A stretch of 64,000 bases of DNA from an uncultured Clostridia bacterium (GCA_944392805.1 CALXXZ010000001.1:189977-253976), one strand, 5' to 3'. Positions 15,728 through 25,235 are shown, counted from the first letter of the stretch. Program-made: numbers and translations. Notes: a model not told the origin generated them from the sequence alone.

Positions 15728-17338
15728 CTATTCTATTATATCAAATGGTATATCAAATCCACTTGCAAAGCTTGAAAGTTCCTGTTCTTCAGTCATTTCA
15801 CCTTCTTGTGGTTTTGTATCTATAAATTTTACTGCCATCTGCTTTCCACATGCAATTGAAACTTGGTCAGATATTTCTTTCATATTTTCTGGACTTTGTA
15901 AATAATCTTTATCAAATGCAGTTATTCCTTGTGGAAATTCTATTCCAACAGTCATATCATTTATTTCTACAGCATTTGTTTGTAATAAATTTGTATACAA
16001 AATCATTTTTCCATTTTGCTTGAAATTATTTACAATTTTCTTCCAATATTCTGCTGGTTTACTGTTTTTTCCTATCCCAGTAATTGCATCTACATTTACT
16101 CGTGGTTTTTCTTGTTTTTTTGCATCTACTGTTTTCCTGGGAATTTGTTGCCTTACTCCACTTCCGGCAGTTCTTAAATATTGTTCTATTTTTTCTAATC
16201 TTCTATATATTTCATCATTGTTTCCATTATCTGAATTACTATTTGTTGAAGTATTTTCTACATATCTATTACATAGTTTTATTATTCCTGCTTGAAAAAC
16301 AATTAGCCTTTGTGTAGATGATTTCATTTCATTTTCTAGTTCTGATAATTCATATATAAGTTTTATTGCTCTTTCTTTTTCTATTTTGTCAGCTAATTCT
16401 TTTATATCAGCAAAATCTTTTTCATTATATATAGTTAATTTCTGGTTTGTTTTTATCATTAAAATATCTTTTATATATTTTATTATTTCCCATAATAGAT
16501 TATTTAGATCTTTTCCTTCATCTAATACTTTTGTTATTGCATCCATTGCTTTATCTATATCATATTCTATAATTGCTTGTGCAATACTATGTATATATGT
16601 TATTTTAGGTATCCCAACTAATTCTTTTATTTTGTCTTCATCTATGTTGTTTTCTCCATCTTGTATACATCTTTCTAATATTGATAATGCATCTCTCATT
16701 GCCCCTTCTGATAATGAAGCAATTATATTTAATGCTTGTTTTGTAATTTGTATATTACTTTCTTTACTTACAATTTCCAGTCTTTTTATTATATCTTCAT
16801 CTGATATTCTTTTGAAGTCAAATCTTTGACATCTTGATAATATTGTTGCTGGCAGTTTTTGTGGTTCTGTTGTTGCTAATATAAATTTTACATGTTCTGG
16901 TGGCTCTTCTAATGTTTTTAATAATGCATTAAATGCCCCTTGTGATAGCATATGAACTTCATCTATTATATATACTCTATATTTTGCTTTTGTTGGTAAA
17001 AAATTTACTTCTTCTCTAATTGAACGTATATCTTCTACACTATTATTTGATGCAGCATCCATTTCTACTATATCTGTTAGTGAACCAGCAAGTGCTGCTT
17101 TACATATTTCACATTCGTTACATGGTTCTCCATCTTTGGGATTTAAACAGTTTATTGCTCTTGCTAATACTTTTGCTGATGTGGTTTTTCCTGTTCCTCT
17201 TCCACCATTAAACAAATATGCATGACCTACTCTATTTGCCATTATCTGATTTTTTAGTGTTTTTGTTATATGTTCTTGTCCTACCATTTCTGCAAATGTT
17301 TGTGGTCTAAATTTTCTATAAAGCGCTGTGTACCCCAT
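15728..17338 (-). CDS. dnaX: DNA polymerase III subunits gamma/tau
   Basis: About 536 residues. MGYTALYRKFRPQTFAEMVG starts the protein; Walker A GGRGTGKTTSAK (about residues 44-55), the zinc module CLNPKDGEPCNECEIC, DEVHMLSQ (Walker B) and the SRC motif in LSRCQRF follow. This is the AAA+ core that loads the beta clamp. The C-terminal tau-like part is less conserved, with a low-complexity stretch (TSTNSNSDNGNND) as linker. The ATG used has AAGGATG upstream; an earlier ATG 8 codons back has no ribosome site. The SRP RNA gene lies immediately upstream. No slippery heptamer for a gamma frameshift was confirmed. Confidence 0.95.
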   Translation of the reverse strand: MGYTALYRKFRPQTFAEMVGQEHITKTLKNQIMANRVGHAYLFNGGRGTGKTTSAKVLARAINCLNPKDGEPCNECEICKAALAGSLTDIVEMDAASNNSVEDIRSIREEVNFLPTKAKYRVYIIDEVHMLSQGAFNALLKTLEEPPEHVKFILATTEPQKLPATILSRCQRFDFKRISDEDIIKRLEIVSKESNIQITKQALNIIASLSEGAMRDALSILERCIQDGENNIDEDKIKELVGIPKITYIHSIAQAIIEYDIDKAMDAITKVLDEGKDLNNLLWEIIKYIKDILMIKTNQKLTIYNEKDFADIKELADKIEKERAIKLIYELSELENEMKSSTQRLIVFQAGIIKLCNRYVENTSTNSNSDNGNNDEIYRRLEKIEQYLRTAGSGVRQQIPRKTVDAKKQEKPRVNVDAITGIGKNSKPAEYWKKIVNNFKQNGKMILYTNLLQTNAVEINDMTVGIEFPQGITAFDKDYLQSPENMKEISDQVSIACGKQMAVKFIDTKPQEGEMTEEQELSSFASGFDIPFDIIE

Positions 17339-17367
17339 ATTTTCACATCCTTTATATTGCATTTAAA

Positions 17368-17506
17368 AAATGGTCTGAGCGCCAATCTCTCTATGGAAAG
17401 CAATTATCACATAAAAGTATCTACTTATTGCTGCTTCCTTCCGGACCTGACAAGGTTCATAGGCTTTTATTGATTTTGCTTTCCATACAGAGGTCAGTTC
17501 TCATAC
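17368..17506 (-). ncRNA. ffs: Signal recognition particle RNA (4.5S/scRNA type)
   Basis: On the minus strand the conserved apical loop is present (TTGTCAGGTCCGGAAGGAAG and then CAGCA, about 17440-17462), with long flanking arms that pair: CTGACCTCTGTATGGAAAGC at the 5' side against GCTTTCCATAGAGAGATTGG and CGCTCAG at the 3' side. It is thus a small hairpin SRP RNA. It ends in a T-run, CATTTTTTAAA. It sits between tadA and dnaX, the classic Firmicutes place. Ends are approximate. Confidence 0.93.
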
Positions 17507-17513
17507 CATTGTT

Positions 17514-17542
17514 ATTATATAATGTAATTGTGAAATTTGCAA
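17514..17542 (-). promoter_or_regulatory. Promoter of the SRP RNA gene
   Basis: TTGCAA (17542-17537), 17-base spacer, TATAAT (17519-17514) on the minus strand, placing the transcript start about 17506. Confidence 0.8.
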
Positions 17543-17552
17543 GTAGTTTTTG

Positions 17553-18296
17553 TTAATTTTCAATCCTTTTAAATATTATGTCTTGTAAATCTGTTATTTC
17601 TATACCTTTTGTTCCTTCTTCAATTATTTCATCTCCAGGTATTTGTACACTAATTTCTGATTGATATATTTTTCCACTTTTTAGTTTTATTGTTAAGTTA
17701 AATGATATATTTGATTCTATATCCTCTTTTTGTATATTTGTTAATTTTAATAATTTACTGTGATTTATTTCTTCATCATTTTGAGATATATATTGTGAAA
17801 TATTGTCTATTGCATATCTAAATGCAATTTTTCCTCCTTGGTTTGATATTTTTTGTTCTTTTATATTTGATTCTAAATCTCCTGTATATGTTATTTCTGT
17901 TGTTTCATTTTCTGCTGTATTTATGAACATTCTTTTTTCATCTTTAACAGGTTTATATATTTTAGAATTTCCTGTTTCATTTACTCTTTCTATATTAAAA
18001 TTGTCTATTGTAACTGATTCTATAATTTCTGTTTTATTATATTCTGAATTTTTTTCTAAGTAAATATATATATCATTATTTTCATTTACGTTAAAATTCC
18101 ACTTATCTCCTGTATTTTGATTTTCTATCCCTTCAACAGTTTGTATTATAGATATTTTTGTTATGGTAAAAGGTATATTTGATTCTCCTTCTACTTGATA
18201 TCTTAATATAAATATTCCTGATACAAATAAAATTACAAATATTACTACTATTATTGTTATAACGTGAATTATTTTTCTATTTATTCTATTAAACAT
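17553..18296 (-). CDS. Unknown membrane-anchored protein downstream of tadA
   Basis: 247 residues, no recognised family. One N-terminal membrane helix (about 10-31, VITIIVVIFVILFVSGIFIL) is followed by an about 215-residue extracytoplasmic part of beta character (ITYTGDLESNIKEQ, FNLTIKLKSGKIYQ, EISVQIPGDEIIEEG). The start codon overlaps the tadA 3' end by 16 bp and has GGAGGAAAAA upstream, so the two are translationally coupled. Its end is separated from the SRP RNA promoter by few bases. Function unknown. Confidence 0.75.
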   Translation of the reverse strand: MFNRINRKIIHVITIIVVIFVILFVSGIFILRYQVEGESNIPFTITKISIIQTVEGIENQNTGDKWNFNVNENNDIYIYLEKNSEYNKTEIIESVTIDNFNIERVNETGNSKIYKPVKDEKRMFINTAENETTEITYTGDLESNIKEQKISNQGGKIAFRYAIDNISQYISQNDEEINHSKLLKLTNIQKEDIESNISFNLTIKLKSGKIYQSEISVQIPGDEIIEEGTKGIEITDLQDIIFKRIEN

Positions 18297-18760
18297 TTTT
18301 TCCTCCGTTTTTTAATTTTCCTTAATTCTTTAAAAAATTGTTTTAATATATTTTCACATTCTTCCTGTTTTATGCCTTTTTCTACTTCTACCTTATGATT
18401 AAATGTATAATCTTCAAATATATTTAATACTGATCCTGCTGCTCCTGTCTTTTCATCCATTGCTCCTATGTATATTTTTTTTATTCTTGAATTTATTATT
18501 GCTCCTGCACACATTGTACATGGTTCTAATGTTATATACATTTCACAATCTATTAATCTCCATGATTTTAATTTTTTGCTTGCTTTTTGTATTGCTATCA
18601 TTTCTGCATGTTTTGTTGTGTCTGTTTTTGTTTCTTTTTGATTATGTCCTCTTGCTATTATTTTTCCGTCTTTGACTATTACTGCACCAACAGGTACTTC
18701 TAATTTTTTATATGCTTTTTCCGCTTCTTTTAAAGCTTGCTCCATATAATATTCTTGCAT
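18281..18760 (-). CDS. tadA: tRNA-specific adenosine deaminase TadA
   Basis: 159 residues. The zinc deaminase motifs are HAEMIAIQKA (about residues 52-61) and EPCTMCAGAIINSRI (about 80-94), with PVGAVIVKDGKIIARGHN upstream. TadA converts A34 to inosine in tRNA-Arg(ACG). The C-terminus is lysine/arginine rich. GGAGAAAATTAA precedes the ATG. Context tadA - SRP RNA - dnaX is the standard one; here a membrane-protein gene overlaps its end. Confidence 0.95.
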   Translation of the reverse strand: MQEYYMEQALKEAEKAYKKLEVPVGAVIVKDGKIIARGHNQKETKTDTTKHAEMIAIQKASKKLKSWRLIDCEMYITLEPCTMCAGAIINSRIKKIYIGAMDEKTGAAGSVLNIFEDYTFNHKVEVEKGIKQEECENILKQFFKELRKIKKRRKKCLIE

Positions 18761-18782
18761 TTAATTTTCTCCATTTCTTTTA

Positions 18783-19988
18783 TTAATAGTATAGAGATGA
18801 TATATCAAATGGTTCTAATATATCAGGCATTCCATAATCAACTCCATTTGTCTCTACTCTTATTGATTCTATTACTACAGGTGTTACTGGTGTACTACCT
18901 TCACTATTGTACTGTGTACTCGTTACTTCCACATTTTCGATTTCGTGCACAATATCTAGTCCTTCAATTACTTTTCCAAATGCAGTATAAAGTCCATCTA
19001 AATAATCATTTTGTTTTGTCATTATAAAAAATTGTGAACTACCTGAATTGTATGACTCTTCATCTAGTGAAGGTGAAAATGATGTATAATCAGTTCTTGC
19101 CATTCCTATAACCCCTTCTTCAAATTTCAGGTCATTATTGACTCCATTAGCTGAAAATTCTCCTTTTATGCAATATTCATCATTTTCACCATATCCCATT
19201 AAATCTGATTTTCTTGCTGAACCTGTTCCATCACCAATTCTATCTCCACCTTGTATTACAAAATCTTTTACTACCCTATGAAATGTCAATCCATCATAAA
19301 ATCCTCTATTTGAAAGTTGAATAAAATTGCTTACTGTTTGTGGTGCTTTTTCAGGATATAATTCGATTTTTATTGTTCCAAATCCTTTTACTTTCATAGT
19401 TGCTATTGGTTTTTCTTCAATTTCATCTGATATTTCAAATATAAATGTATTATTATATTTATTTGTATATTCTAAAATACCATCTTCAATTATTTTTATC
19501 TTTTCTGTATAAGGATTAAAAATATTATTGCTTCCTTGTTCCATATTATAATCAGAATTACTATCATATGTTATATTTAGTGTTATTGTATTTTCTTCAA
19601 TTTCATATGTACCTTTTGTAATTCCGAATTCTGAATTCATAGAACCTAATTCCATTTCAAATTCTGTTTCTGTCAAAAATTCTATATTTCCCACCATATA
19701 ACTAGTTGTACATTTGTATTTTTTTCCAATTTCTATTGGTGATTTTTGTTCTTCTAAATTACTTTCTGTATTTACATTATTTTTATCATCATCTTTTTTA
19801 TTATTAAAATAAACCCAAATCGTTACTCCTACTATAATCAAAAGTATTATAATTGAAATTATAATTATGATTTTTTTGCTTTTAGAAAAATTTTTTTCTT
19901 TTTTGATATTTTCTTCAACTTTTTGTCCACAATATGTACAAAATGTATCTCCTTCTTTTATTTCTTTACCACATTTACTACAAAACAT
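18783..19988 (-). CDS. Zinc-ribbon, membrane-anchored cyclophilin-type peptidyl-prolyl isomerase
   Basis: About 401 residues. MFCSKCGKEIKEGDTFCTYC is an N-terminal zinc ribbon, a membrane helix follows (about 44-66, IIIIISIIILLIIVGVTIWV), then a beta-rich lipocalin-like middle section, and a C-terminal cyclophilin domain with FIQLSNRGFYDGLTFHRVVK, FVIQGGDRIGDGTGS, GVIGMAR, SSQFFIMTK and LDGLYTAFGKVIEGLDIV. It would assist folding of exported proteins at the membrane. The start is the ATG after GGGAGAAGATAAT; a longer ATG upstream contains this site. It is the last of three zinc-ribbon genes in a row. Confidence 0.88.
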   Translation of the reverse strand: MFCSKCGKEIKEGDTFCTYCGQKVEENIKKEKNFSKSKKIIIIISIIILLIIVGVTIWVYFNNKKDDDKNNVNTESNLEEQKSPIEIGKKYKCTTSYMVGNIEFLTETEFEMELGSMNSEFGITKGTYEIEENTITLNITYDSNSDYNMEQGSNNIFNPYTEKIKIIEDGILEYTNKYNNTFIFEISDEIEEKPIATMKVKGFGTIKIELYPEKAPQTVSNFIQLSNRGFYDGLTFHRVVKDFVIQGGDRIGDGTGSARKSDLMGYGENDEYCIKGEFSANGVNNDLKFEEGVIGMARTDYTSFSPSLDEESYNSGSSQFFIMTKQNDYLDGLYTAFGKVIEGLDIVHEIENVEVTSTQYNSEGSTPVTPVVIESIRVETNGVDYGMPDILEPFDISSLYY

Positions 19989-20012
19989 ATTATCTTCTCC
20001 CAACATTTACTA

Positions 20013-20657
20013 TTAAAATTTAAGTTTATTTGTCAATTTGCCATTATAGAAACTCATAGTTACAGAATATATTCCACTATTAGGTGCTGGCTCCCAAGTA
20101 TATGTTTCACTATATGCATCTTCTGCAGCTAAATCTCCTTTTCCGCCAATTATTTCTACTACTTGATCATATGTCATTCCTATTTCTATTTCATTAAATT
20201 CCTCTAATGTAATATAACTACTATTATATGTAGTTTTATTTTCATTTTTATATTTTTCTATATTTTCTTGTAATTTATCATTTTGATTTTTTTCTATTAT
20301 ACTTGATATAATAAATATAATTATAAAAGCAATTATTATCCCTTGTAGTATCGTAAACCATAATGGTACTTTTTCTTTATTTTTAAAAGAAATTATTGTA
20401 CATATTATAAATGGTATAAGTACAATTGGTATCATTATAAATGTTATAATTCTAGCTATTTGCCAAATCAAATCAATCTCTAATTGTGATGTTATAGCTG
20501 TTACAATAACACTAATTATAAAAATTATTAATGCTATTTTTAAAATTTTAATCCATTTGTTTAAATCGTATTCTTTTTTATTTGTTAATTTATTTCCACA
20601 ATTTTTACAAAAAGAAGCTCCCTCGCTTACTTCATTTCCACATTTGTTACAAAACAT
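20013..20657 (-). CDS. Zinc-ribbon membrane protein with SmpA/BamE-like C-terminal domain
   Basis: 214 residues. MFCNKCGNEVSEGASFCKNC is a zinc ribbon; three or so hydrophobic helices follow (about 36-58, 65-85, 97-120). The C-terminus, LEEFNEIEIGMTYDQVVEII to YSVTMSFYNGKLTNK, has the pattern of SmpA/OmlA-like (DUF3862-like) domains found in Firmicutes lipoproteins. AGGAGAAATAAT precedes the ATG. It lies 24 bp before the cyclophilin gene and 10 bp after the third zinc-ribbon gene. Specific function unknown. Confidence 0.75.
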   Translation of the reverse strand: MFCNKCGNEVSEGASFCKNCGNKLTNKKEYDLNKWIKILKIALIIFIISVIVTAITSQLEIDLIWQIARIITFIMIPIVLIPFIICTIISFKNKEKVPLWFTILQGIIIAFIIIFIISSIIEKNQNDKLQENIEKYKNENKTTYNSSYITLEEFNEIEIGMTYDQVVEIIGGKGDLAAEDAYSETYTWEPAPNSGIYSVTMSFYNGKLTNKLKF

Positions 20658-20667
20658 ATTATTTCTC

Positions 20668-21048
20668 CTATTTGAATTTTCTTCCTATATATCCTATTAT
20701 AATTCCACATGTTATTCCTAATCCTCTAATAACTACAGCTAATCCTTCTAAAAATCTACCATAATATTGGTAATATGCTTCTGCAACTGTTTCTCCACTT
20801 ACTGACCTAAGACTTAACATTTTGTCACTTGCTTCTGCTATTGTTCCTGCACCATTAAAAAACATTATTATTACTATTATTGCTACAATATATAATACTA
20901 ATCTAACTAGTGGTGCTCCTTGGTTACTTTCAGCTTTTCTTTCATTTGAGATATCATTTTTTACTTCTTCTTGCTCGATATTTTTTCCACATTTACCACA
21001 AAATTTTTCTCCTTCTTTTATTTCATTTCCACATTTTTCACAAAACAT
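20668..21048 (-). CDS. Zinc-ribbon membrane protein, 126 residues
   Basis: MFCEKCGNEIKEGEKFCGKC gives an N-terminal zinc ribbon with two CXXC pairs. A short charged linker precedes one strong membrane helix (about 46-67, VRLVLYIVAIIVIIMFFNGA) and a second weaker one near the C-terminus (LGITCGIIIGYIG). GGGGGAATAAAT precedes the ATG. First gene of the zinc-ribbon trio. No function can be assigned. Confidence 0.72.
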   Translation of the reverse strand: MFCEKCGNEIKEGEKFCGKCGKNIEQEEVKNDISNERKAESNQGAPLVRLVLYIVAIIVIIMFFNGAGTIAEASDKMLSLRSVSGETVAEAYYQYYGRFLEGLAVVIRGLGITCGIIIGYIGRKFK

Positions 21049-21144
21049 ATTTATTCCCCCTTTTTTATTTATCTAATTATATAATATTTTTTTTTATTTT
21101 CATATAGTATTTTTAAATTTTTTAATATATTTTTTATTGAAAAA

Positions 21145-21175
21145 AGAAGCGATTATTTATTTTCGCTTCTTCTTT
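21145..21175. terminator. Terminator after tRNA-Arg
   Basis: AGAAGCGA (21145-21152) pairs with TCGCTTCT (21163-21170), followed by T-runs on either strand. Downstream of the minus-strand tRNA. Confidence 0.8.
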
Positions 21176-21178
21176 TAG

Positions 21179-21254
<76 letters not shown>

Positions 21255-21368
21255 ATCTTTTAAAATTATACTCTAATTTTATTCAAAAATCAATACATTT
21301 ATTTCTTTTTTGAATACTTGACAAATATGTTATAATAATAAATATATTATTTGAAAGGAAAAAAATAC

Positions 21369-22082
21369 ATGCAACAAATATTAAGTAAAATGAGAAAAGC
21401 AATCGAAGAATATAACATGATAGAAGATGGAGATAAAATTGCTGTATGTTTATCAGGAGGAAAAGACTCAATAACACTACTAAATGGATTAAAAGCTCTA
21501 CAAAGATTTTATCCAAAAAAATTTGAACTAATAGCAATTACAGTAAATCCAGGATTTGAATTTTTTGACACTGAGTTTTTGCAAAAAACCTGTGATGAAG
21601 TTGGAATTCCATTATTTATAGAAAATAGCAATATAAAAGAAATTGTATTTGATGTAAGAAAGGAAAAAAATCCATGTTCATTATGTGCTAATTTACGTAG
21701 AGGGATAATAAATAGTGTAGCAATTAGAGAAGGATGTAACAAAATTGCACTAGGACATACAATGGATGATGTATTAGAAACATTTCTATTAAATTTATTA
21801 TATACAGGAAGTTTATCAACTTTTGCGCCAAAAAGTTATATGGATAGAAGTAAAATTACATTGATAAGACCTTTAATATTATTAAGTGAAAAAGATACAA
21901 AAAGATTTGTTAAAAAGAATAAAAAAGAAATAATGCCTAAAGTTTGTCCAATGGATGAACACACAAAAAGAGAAACAATGAAAGAACAAATATTTTTATG
22001 GCAAAAAGATATACCAATGGTTAGAGCAAATTTATTTGGTGCAATTTCAAGAAATTTAAAAGGTTGGTCATCAGAAAAGTAA
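21369..22082 (+). CDS. TtcA/TilS-family PP-loop ATPase (tRNA thiolation-like)
   Basis: 237 residues. The PP-loop SGGKDSITLLNG (about residues 31-42) marks the adenylating ATP-pyrophosphatase family. CSLCANLRRG (about 102-111, CXXC) and the later KVCPMDEHTKRE cysteine fit the iron-sulfur TtcA group, which puts sulfur on cytidine-32 of tRNA. ALGHTMDDVLETFLLN is also family-typical. The ATG was chosen because GAAAGGA lies before it; the longer TTG start would begin inside that site. It is monocistronic between tRNA-Arg and the convergent phosphoglucomutase gene. The exact substrate tRNA is not certain. Confidence 0.85.
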   Translation: MQQILSKMRKAIEEYNMIEDGDKIAVCLSGGKDSITLLNGLKALQRFYPKKFELIAITVNPGFEFFDTEFLQKTCDEVGIPLFIENSNIKEIVFDVRKEKNPCSLCANLRRGIINSVAIREGCNKIALGHTMDDVLETFLLNLLYTGSLSTFAPKSYMDRSKITLIRPLILLSEKDTKRFVKKNKKEIMPKVCPMDEHTKRETMKEQIFLWQKDIPMVRANLFGAISRNLKGWSSEK

Positions 22083-22091
22083 TAAAAAATT

Positions 22092-22121
22092 TACCACAAG
22101 GATTTCCCCTGTGGTATTTTT
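22092..22121. terminator. Bidirectional terminator
   Basis: TACCACAAGG and CCCTGTGGTA pair (one mismatch), flanked by A-rich and T-rich runs, between the convergent TtcA-like and phosphoglucomutase genes. Confidence 0.8.
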
Positions 22122-22123
22122 TG

Positions 22124-23854
22124 TTATGCATTTCTTACTAAATTTTCCATTGCTGACTGTAAATCTTCTAATCTTTTATCTATTTTATCAGGATCATAAT
22201 CTTTTACTCCTACATATAGTTTTATTTTAGGTTCTGTTCCTGATGGACGAACACAACACCAAGCATTATTCTCTAATTCATAATATAAAACATTTGATTT
22301 TGGTAATCCTGTCTCTTTGATTCTTCCTGTAGCCATATCTTTAAAAATATTTCTATCATAATCTCTAAATCTTAAAACATTATAATCGCCAATGCTTCTA
22401 ATATCCTTTTCTCTCATCGCTGTCATCATAGATTTTATTTTTTCAGCACCATCTGCTCCTTCTAGAACAATTGAAACTTGACCTTCTTTATAATATCCAT
22501 ATTTTTCATAAATATTTATCATTTGATCCCACAAGCTAAGTCCTTTAGATTGATAATATGCTGCAGCTTCACATAGTGCCATAACCGCTCCTACTCCATC
22601 TTTATCTCTTGCATATGTACCAATTAAGCAACCATAACTTTCTTCAAATCCAAATACATATTTTCTATCATTTTTTTCTTCTGATTTTCTTATGACTTCT
22701 CCTATATATTTAAATCCTGTTAATACTTCAACTAAATCTAAATCGTATTCTTCTGCAATTGCATCAGTTAAATTTGTTGATACTATTGTTTTTATCATCA
22801 TACCATTTTCAGGTAATATTCCTTTTTCTTTCTTTTGAGAAATTTCATATTCAGCAATTAACATAGCTGACATATTACCAGTATATCCTATATATTCTCC
22901 AGTTTTTGAATCTTTTGAATATATTCCTAATCTATCAGAATCAGGATCTGTAGCTAATACAACATCTGCATCTTTTTCTTTTGCTAATTCTAATGCCATC
23001 TTAAATGCTTTTGGATCTTCTGGATTTGGATAACTTACTGTTGGGAAATCCCCATCTGGTTTTTCTTGTTCTGGTACAACATATACATTCTCAAATCCTA
23101 ATTCTTTTAAAATTCTTTGTACCATTTCATTTCCTGCTCCATGTAATGGTGTATACACAATTTTTAGTTTTTTACTTTGTTCTTTTATTATTTCTGGATT
23201 TAATACACATTTTTTCAATTCTTCTATATATCTATCATCAATTTCTTTTCCAATTACATTATATAATCCTTTTTCTCTTGCTTCTTCTTCTGAAATTGTT
23301 TTTATATCTGCATAATCTGTTACATTTCTTACTTCTGTTATTATATCTTTATCATTTGGTGGAACAATTTGTGCACCATCTTCCCAATATACTTTATATC
23401 CATTATATTTTGGTGGATTATGACTTGCTGTTATCATTACACCTGCTGTTGCTTTTAACTCTCTAACTGCAAATGATAATTCTGGAACAGGTCTTAATTT
23501 ATCCATTATATATGTTTTTATTCCATTTGCATTTAATATTAATGCTGTCATTTTAGCAAATTCTGGTGACATATGTCTTGAATCAAAACTTATTACAACA
23601 CCTTTATCTTGAACACCTTTTTTTATTATAAAATTTGCTAGTCCTTGTGTTGCTTTTCCTACTGTATATTTATTCATTCTGTTAGTTCCCATTCCTATTA
23701 CTCCACGTAAACCTGCTGTACCAAATTCTAATTCTTTGTAAAATCTATCTTTTATTTCTTCTTCATTATCTTTTATACTTAATAATTCTTTTTTTGTTTC
23801 TTCATCAAAAGCTGGATCTTCACACCATCTTTTATATTCTTCTAAATAATTCAT
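22124..23854 (-). CDS. Phosphoglucomutase/phosphomannomutase (PgcA-like)
   Basis: 576 residues, full length for the long Firmicutes alpha-phosphoglucomutase. Catalytic phosphoserine loop TASHNPPKYNGYKVYW (about residues 140-155), metal-binding loop ATDPDSDRLGIY, sugar-binding GFEESYGCLIG and phosphate-binding RPSGTEPKIKLYV are all present. It interconverts glucose-6-P and glucose-1-P. GAGAGGAAGATACAT precedes the ATG, nearly the same leader as the upstream uridylyltransferase gene. The two genes together lead to UDP-sugar, but a terminator between them suggests partly separate transcription. Confidence 0.94.
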   Translation of the reverse strand: MNYLEEYKRWCEDPAFDEETKKELLSIKDNEEEIKDRFYKELEFGTAGLRGVIGMGTNRMNKYTVGKATQGLANFIIKKGVQDKGVVISFDSRHMSPEFAKMTALILNANGIKTYIMDKLRPVPELSFAVRELKATAGVMITASHNPPKYNGYKVYWEDGAQIVPPNDKDIITEVRNVTDYADIKTISEEEAREKGLYNVIGKEIDDRYIEELKKCVLNPEIIKEQSKKLKIVYTPLHGAGNEMVQRILKELGFENVYVVPEQEKPDGDFPTVSYPNPEDPKAFKMALELAKEKDADVVLATDPDSDRLGIYSKDSKTGEYIGYTGNMSAMLIAEYEISQKKEKGILPENGMMIKTIVSTNLTDAIAEEYDLDLVEVLTGFKYIGEVIRKSEEKNDRKYVFGFEESYGCLIGTYARDKDGVGAVMALCEAAAYYQSKGLSLWDQMINIYEKYGYYKEGQVSIVLEGADGAEKIKSMMTAMREKDIRSIGDYNVLRFRDYDRNIFKDMATGRIKETGLPKSNVLYYELENNAWCCVRPSGTEPKIKLYVGVKDYDPDKIDKRLEDLQSAMENLVRNA

Positions 23855-23883
23855 ATGTATCTTCCTCTCTTTTTCATTTTACA

Positions 23884-23913
23884 AAAAGCTACTGTAAAAT
23901 ACCAGTAGCTTTT
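23884..23913 (-). terminator. Terminator between the UDP-sugar pyrophosphorylase and phosphoglucomutase genes
   Basis: AGCTACTG (23887-23894) and CAGTAGCT (23903-23910) form a stem with A/T runs on either side, just after the stop of the minus-strand gene at 23917. Confidence 0.8.
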
Positions 23914-23916
23914 TTC

Positions 23917-25158
23917 TTAAACTTTATAAAATTTTTTATATAATTCTCTTGCTGTTTCTGGACTATCTACTCCAGAAGCATTTTTTACAGGTGCAAATTC
24001 TTCTTCTCTTTTTACTCTTAAAATAGCCATATCATCTAATTCACCAAATGCATCAAATAAAAATGCTTCAAATTTATATGCATTAGGTCCATCTGGTACT
24101 ACTGTGTTTCCATTTTTATCTATATATGTAGCTTTTTTAAATGCTGTATGATATGGAAGTGGTTTACTCCCCATTCTTTCTACTGCATCTATATTAAATA
24201 AATTACATAATATATGAGATTCTCCATATATTAATTCTCCTCTTTCGTCTGTTGCTTGTGCCATTTCTTCTGATATTTCAGTATATTCTACAACTGAAGG
24301 TCTACCATTTTTTCTACAAAATACTCCTACTTTTTCTTGTGGATTTGCTTTTACTACTGATTTTCCAGCAGCTGATACATGTTTTTGAATCGCTATTCCC
24401 ATAAGTATAGGATCTACCATTTTTACTAAACAGTTATCTACTCCTCCTATAAATAACCATTGAACTCCTAATTCTCTCATTTTTTTGGTCATTCCGTTTT
24501 TTACTAAAGCTTCATAAATTCCGCCATGTCCATCAGCAGCTTCTTTTATTAAACCATCTTCACCAATTAATATTTTTCCTTCAGTATCTATCATAGGTAA
24601 TTCGCCTTGTTCAAAGAAAAATATATTTTTATTTTTTTCATAACCAAAATATTTATTTTTGGCAAAGAATTCTATTGTAGCTTCATTATTTTCTTTACTT
24701 GTCATTATAAACCATGGAATTACTACTCCATATTTTTTTCCTTGTTCTTTTAAATTGTCACTAAGTAATTCAAATAATGATTTGTGTGAATCTAGTCCTA
24801 TATCAAATGTTCCTTTTGGACCTTTATGTCCTAATCTTGTCCCTTGTCCTCCTGCCATTGTTACTGCTGCTAATTCTCTATTTCTTATTGCTCTTTCTCC
24901 TGTTTCTTGAAAACTTCTGTAATAACCATTTAATTTATCTTTATCTAAGTATTCTATTGGTGTAATATTTGTTTCTCGAACATCTACTTCTTTTTTTGAT
25001 TTATTATATAAGTTATTTATTAATTCGAAATCAGTATTTTCTATCTGATTTAATAGTTCTTTTTGCTTTGCTTCACTTAAATGAGAATAACCATTTAATA
25101 AATGTTCTTGAGAATATTTCTTCAGAGTTTTCCTTATTGATTCCATTTTTTCTTCCAT
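23917..25158 (-). CDS. UAP1-like UTP--sugar-1-phosphate uridylyltransferase
   Basis: 413 residues of the eukaryote-like UDPGP family, not the GalU/GtaB family. The nucleotide-binding motif is VTMAGGQGTRLGHKGPKGTF (about residues 101-120). DGHGGIYEALVKNGM, FIGGVDNCLVKMVDP, EYTEISEEMAQ and PDGPNAYKFEAFLFDAFG are also characteristic of UDP-GlcNAc/GalNAc pyrophosphorylases. It makes UDP-sugar from UTP and sugar-1-phosphate. Its downstream neighbour makes glucose-1-phosphate, so glucose is a plausible substrate, but GlcNAc is possible. AAAGGAAGATACAT precedes the first ATG. Confidence 0.88.
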   Translation of the reverse strand: MEEKMESIRKTLKKYSQEHLLNGYSHLSEAKQKELLNQIENTDFELINNLYNKSKKEVDVRETNITPIEYLDKDKLNGYYRSFQETGERAIRNRELAAVTMAGGQGTRLGHKGPKGTFDIGLDSHKSLFELLSDNLKEQGKKYGVVIPWFIMTSKENNEATIEFFAKNKYFGYEKNKNIFFFEQGELPMIDTEGKILIGEDGLIKEAADGHGGIYEALVKNGMTKKMRELGVQWLFIGGVDNCLVKMVDPILMGIAIQKHVSAAGKSVVKANPQEKVGVFCRKNGRPSVVEYTEISEEMAQATDERGELIYGESHILCNLFNIDAVERMGSKPLPYHTAFKKATYIDKNGNTVVPDGPNAYKFEAFLFDAFGELDDMAILRVKREEEFAPVKNASGVDSPETARELYKKFYKV

Positions 25159-25235
25159 ATGTATCTTCCTTTCTTGCTACATATTATTATATATACACCA
25201 TTTCGTTTTTTTTTTCAATACTTTTCACATTTTTT

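Noticed and set aside
22092-23466. Leucine-rich plus-strand ORFs opposite the phosphoglucomutase gene
   Set aside because: Hydrophobic antisense reading of lysine/glutamate-rich coding DNA, as at many places in this window.
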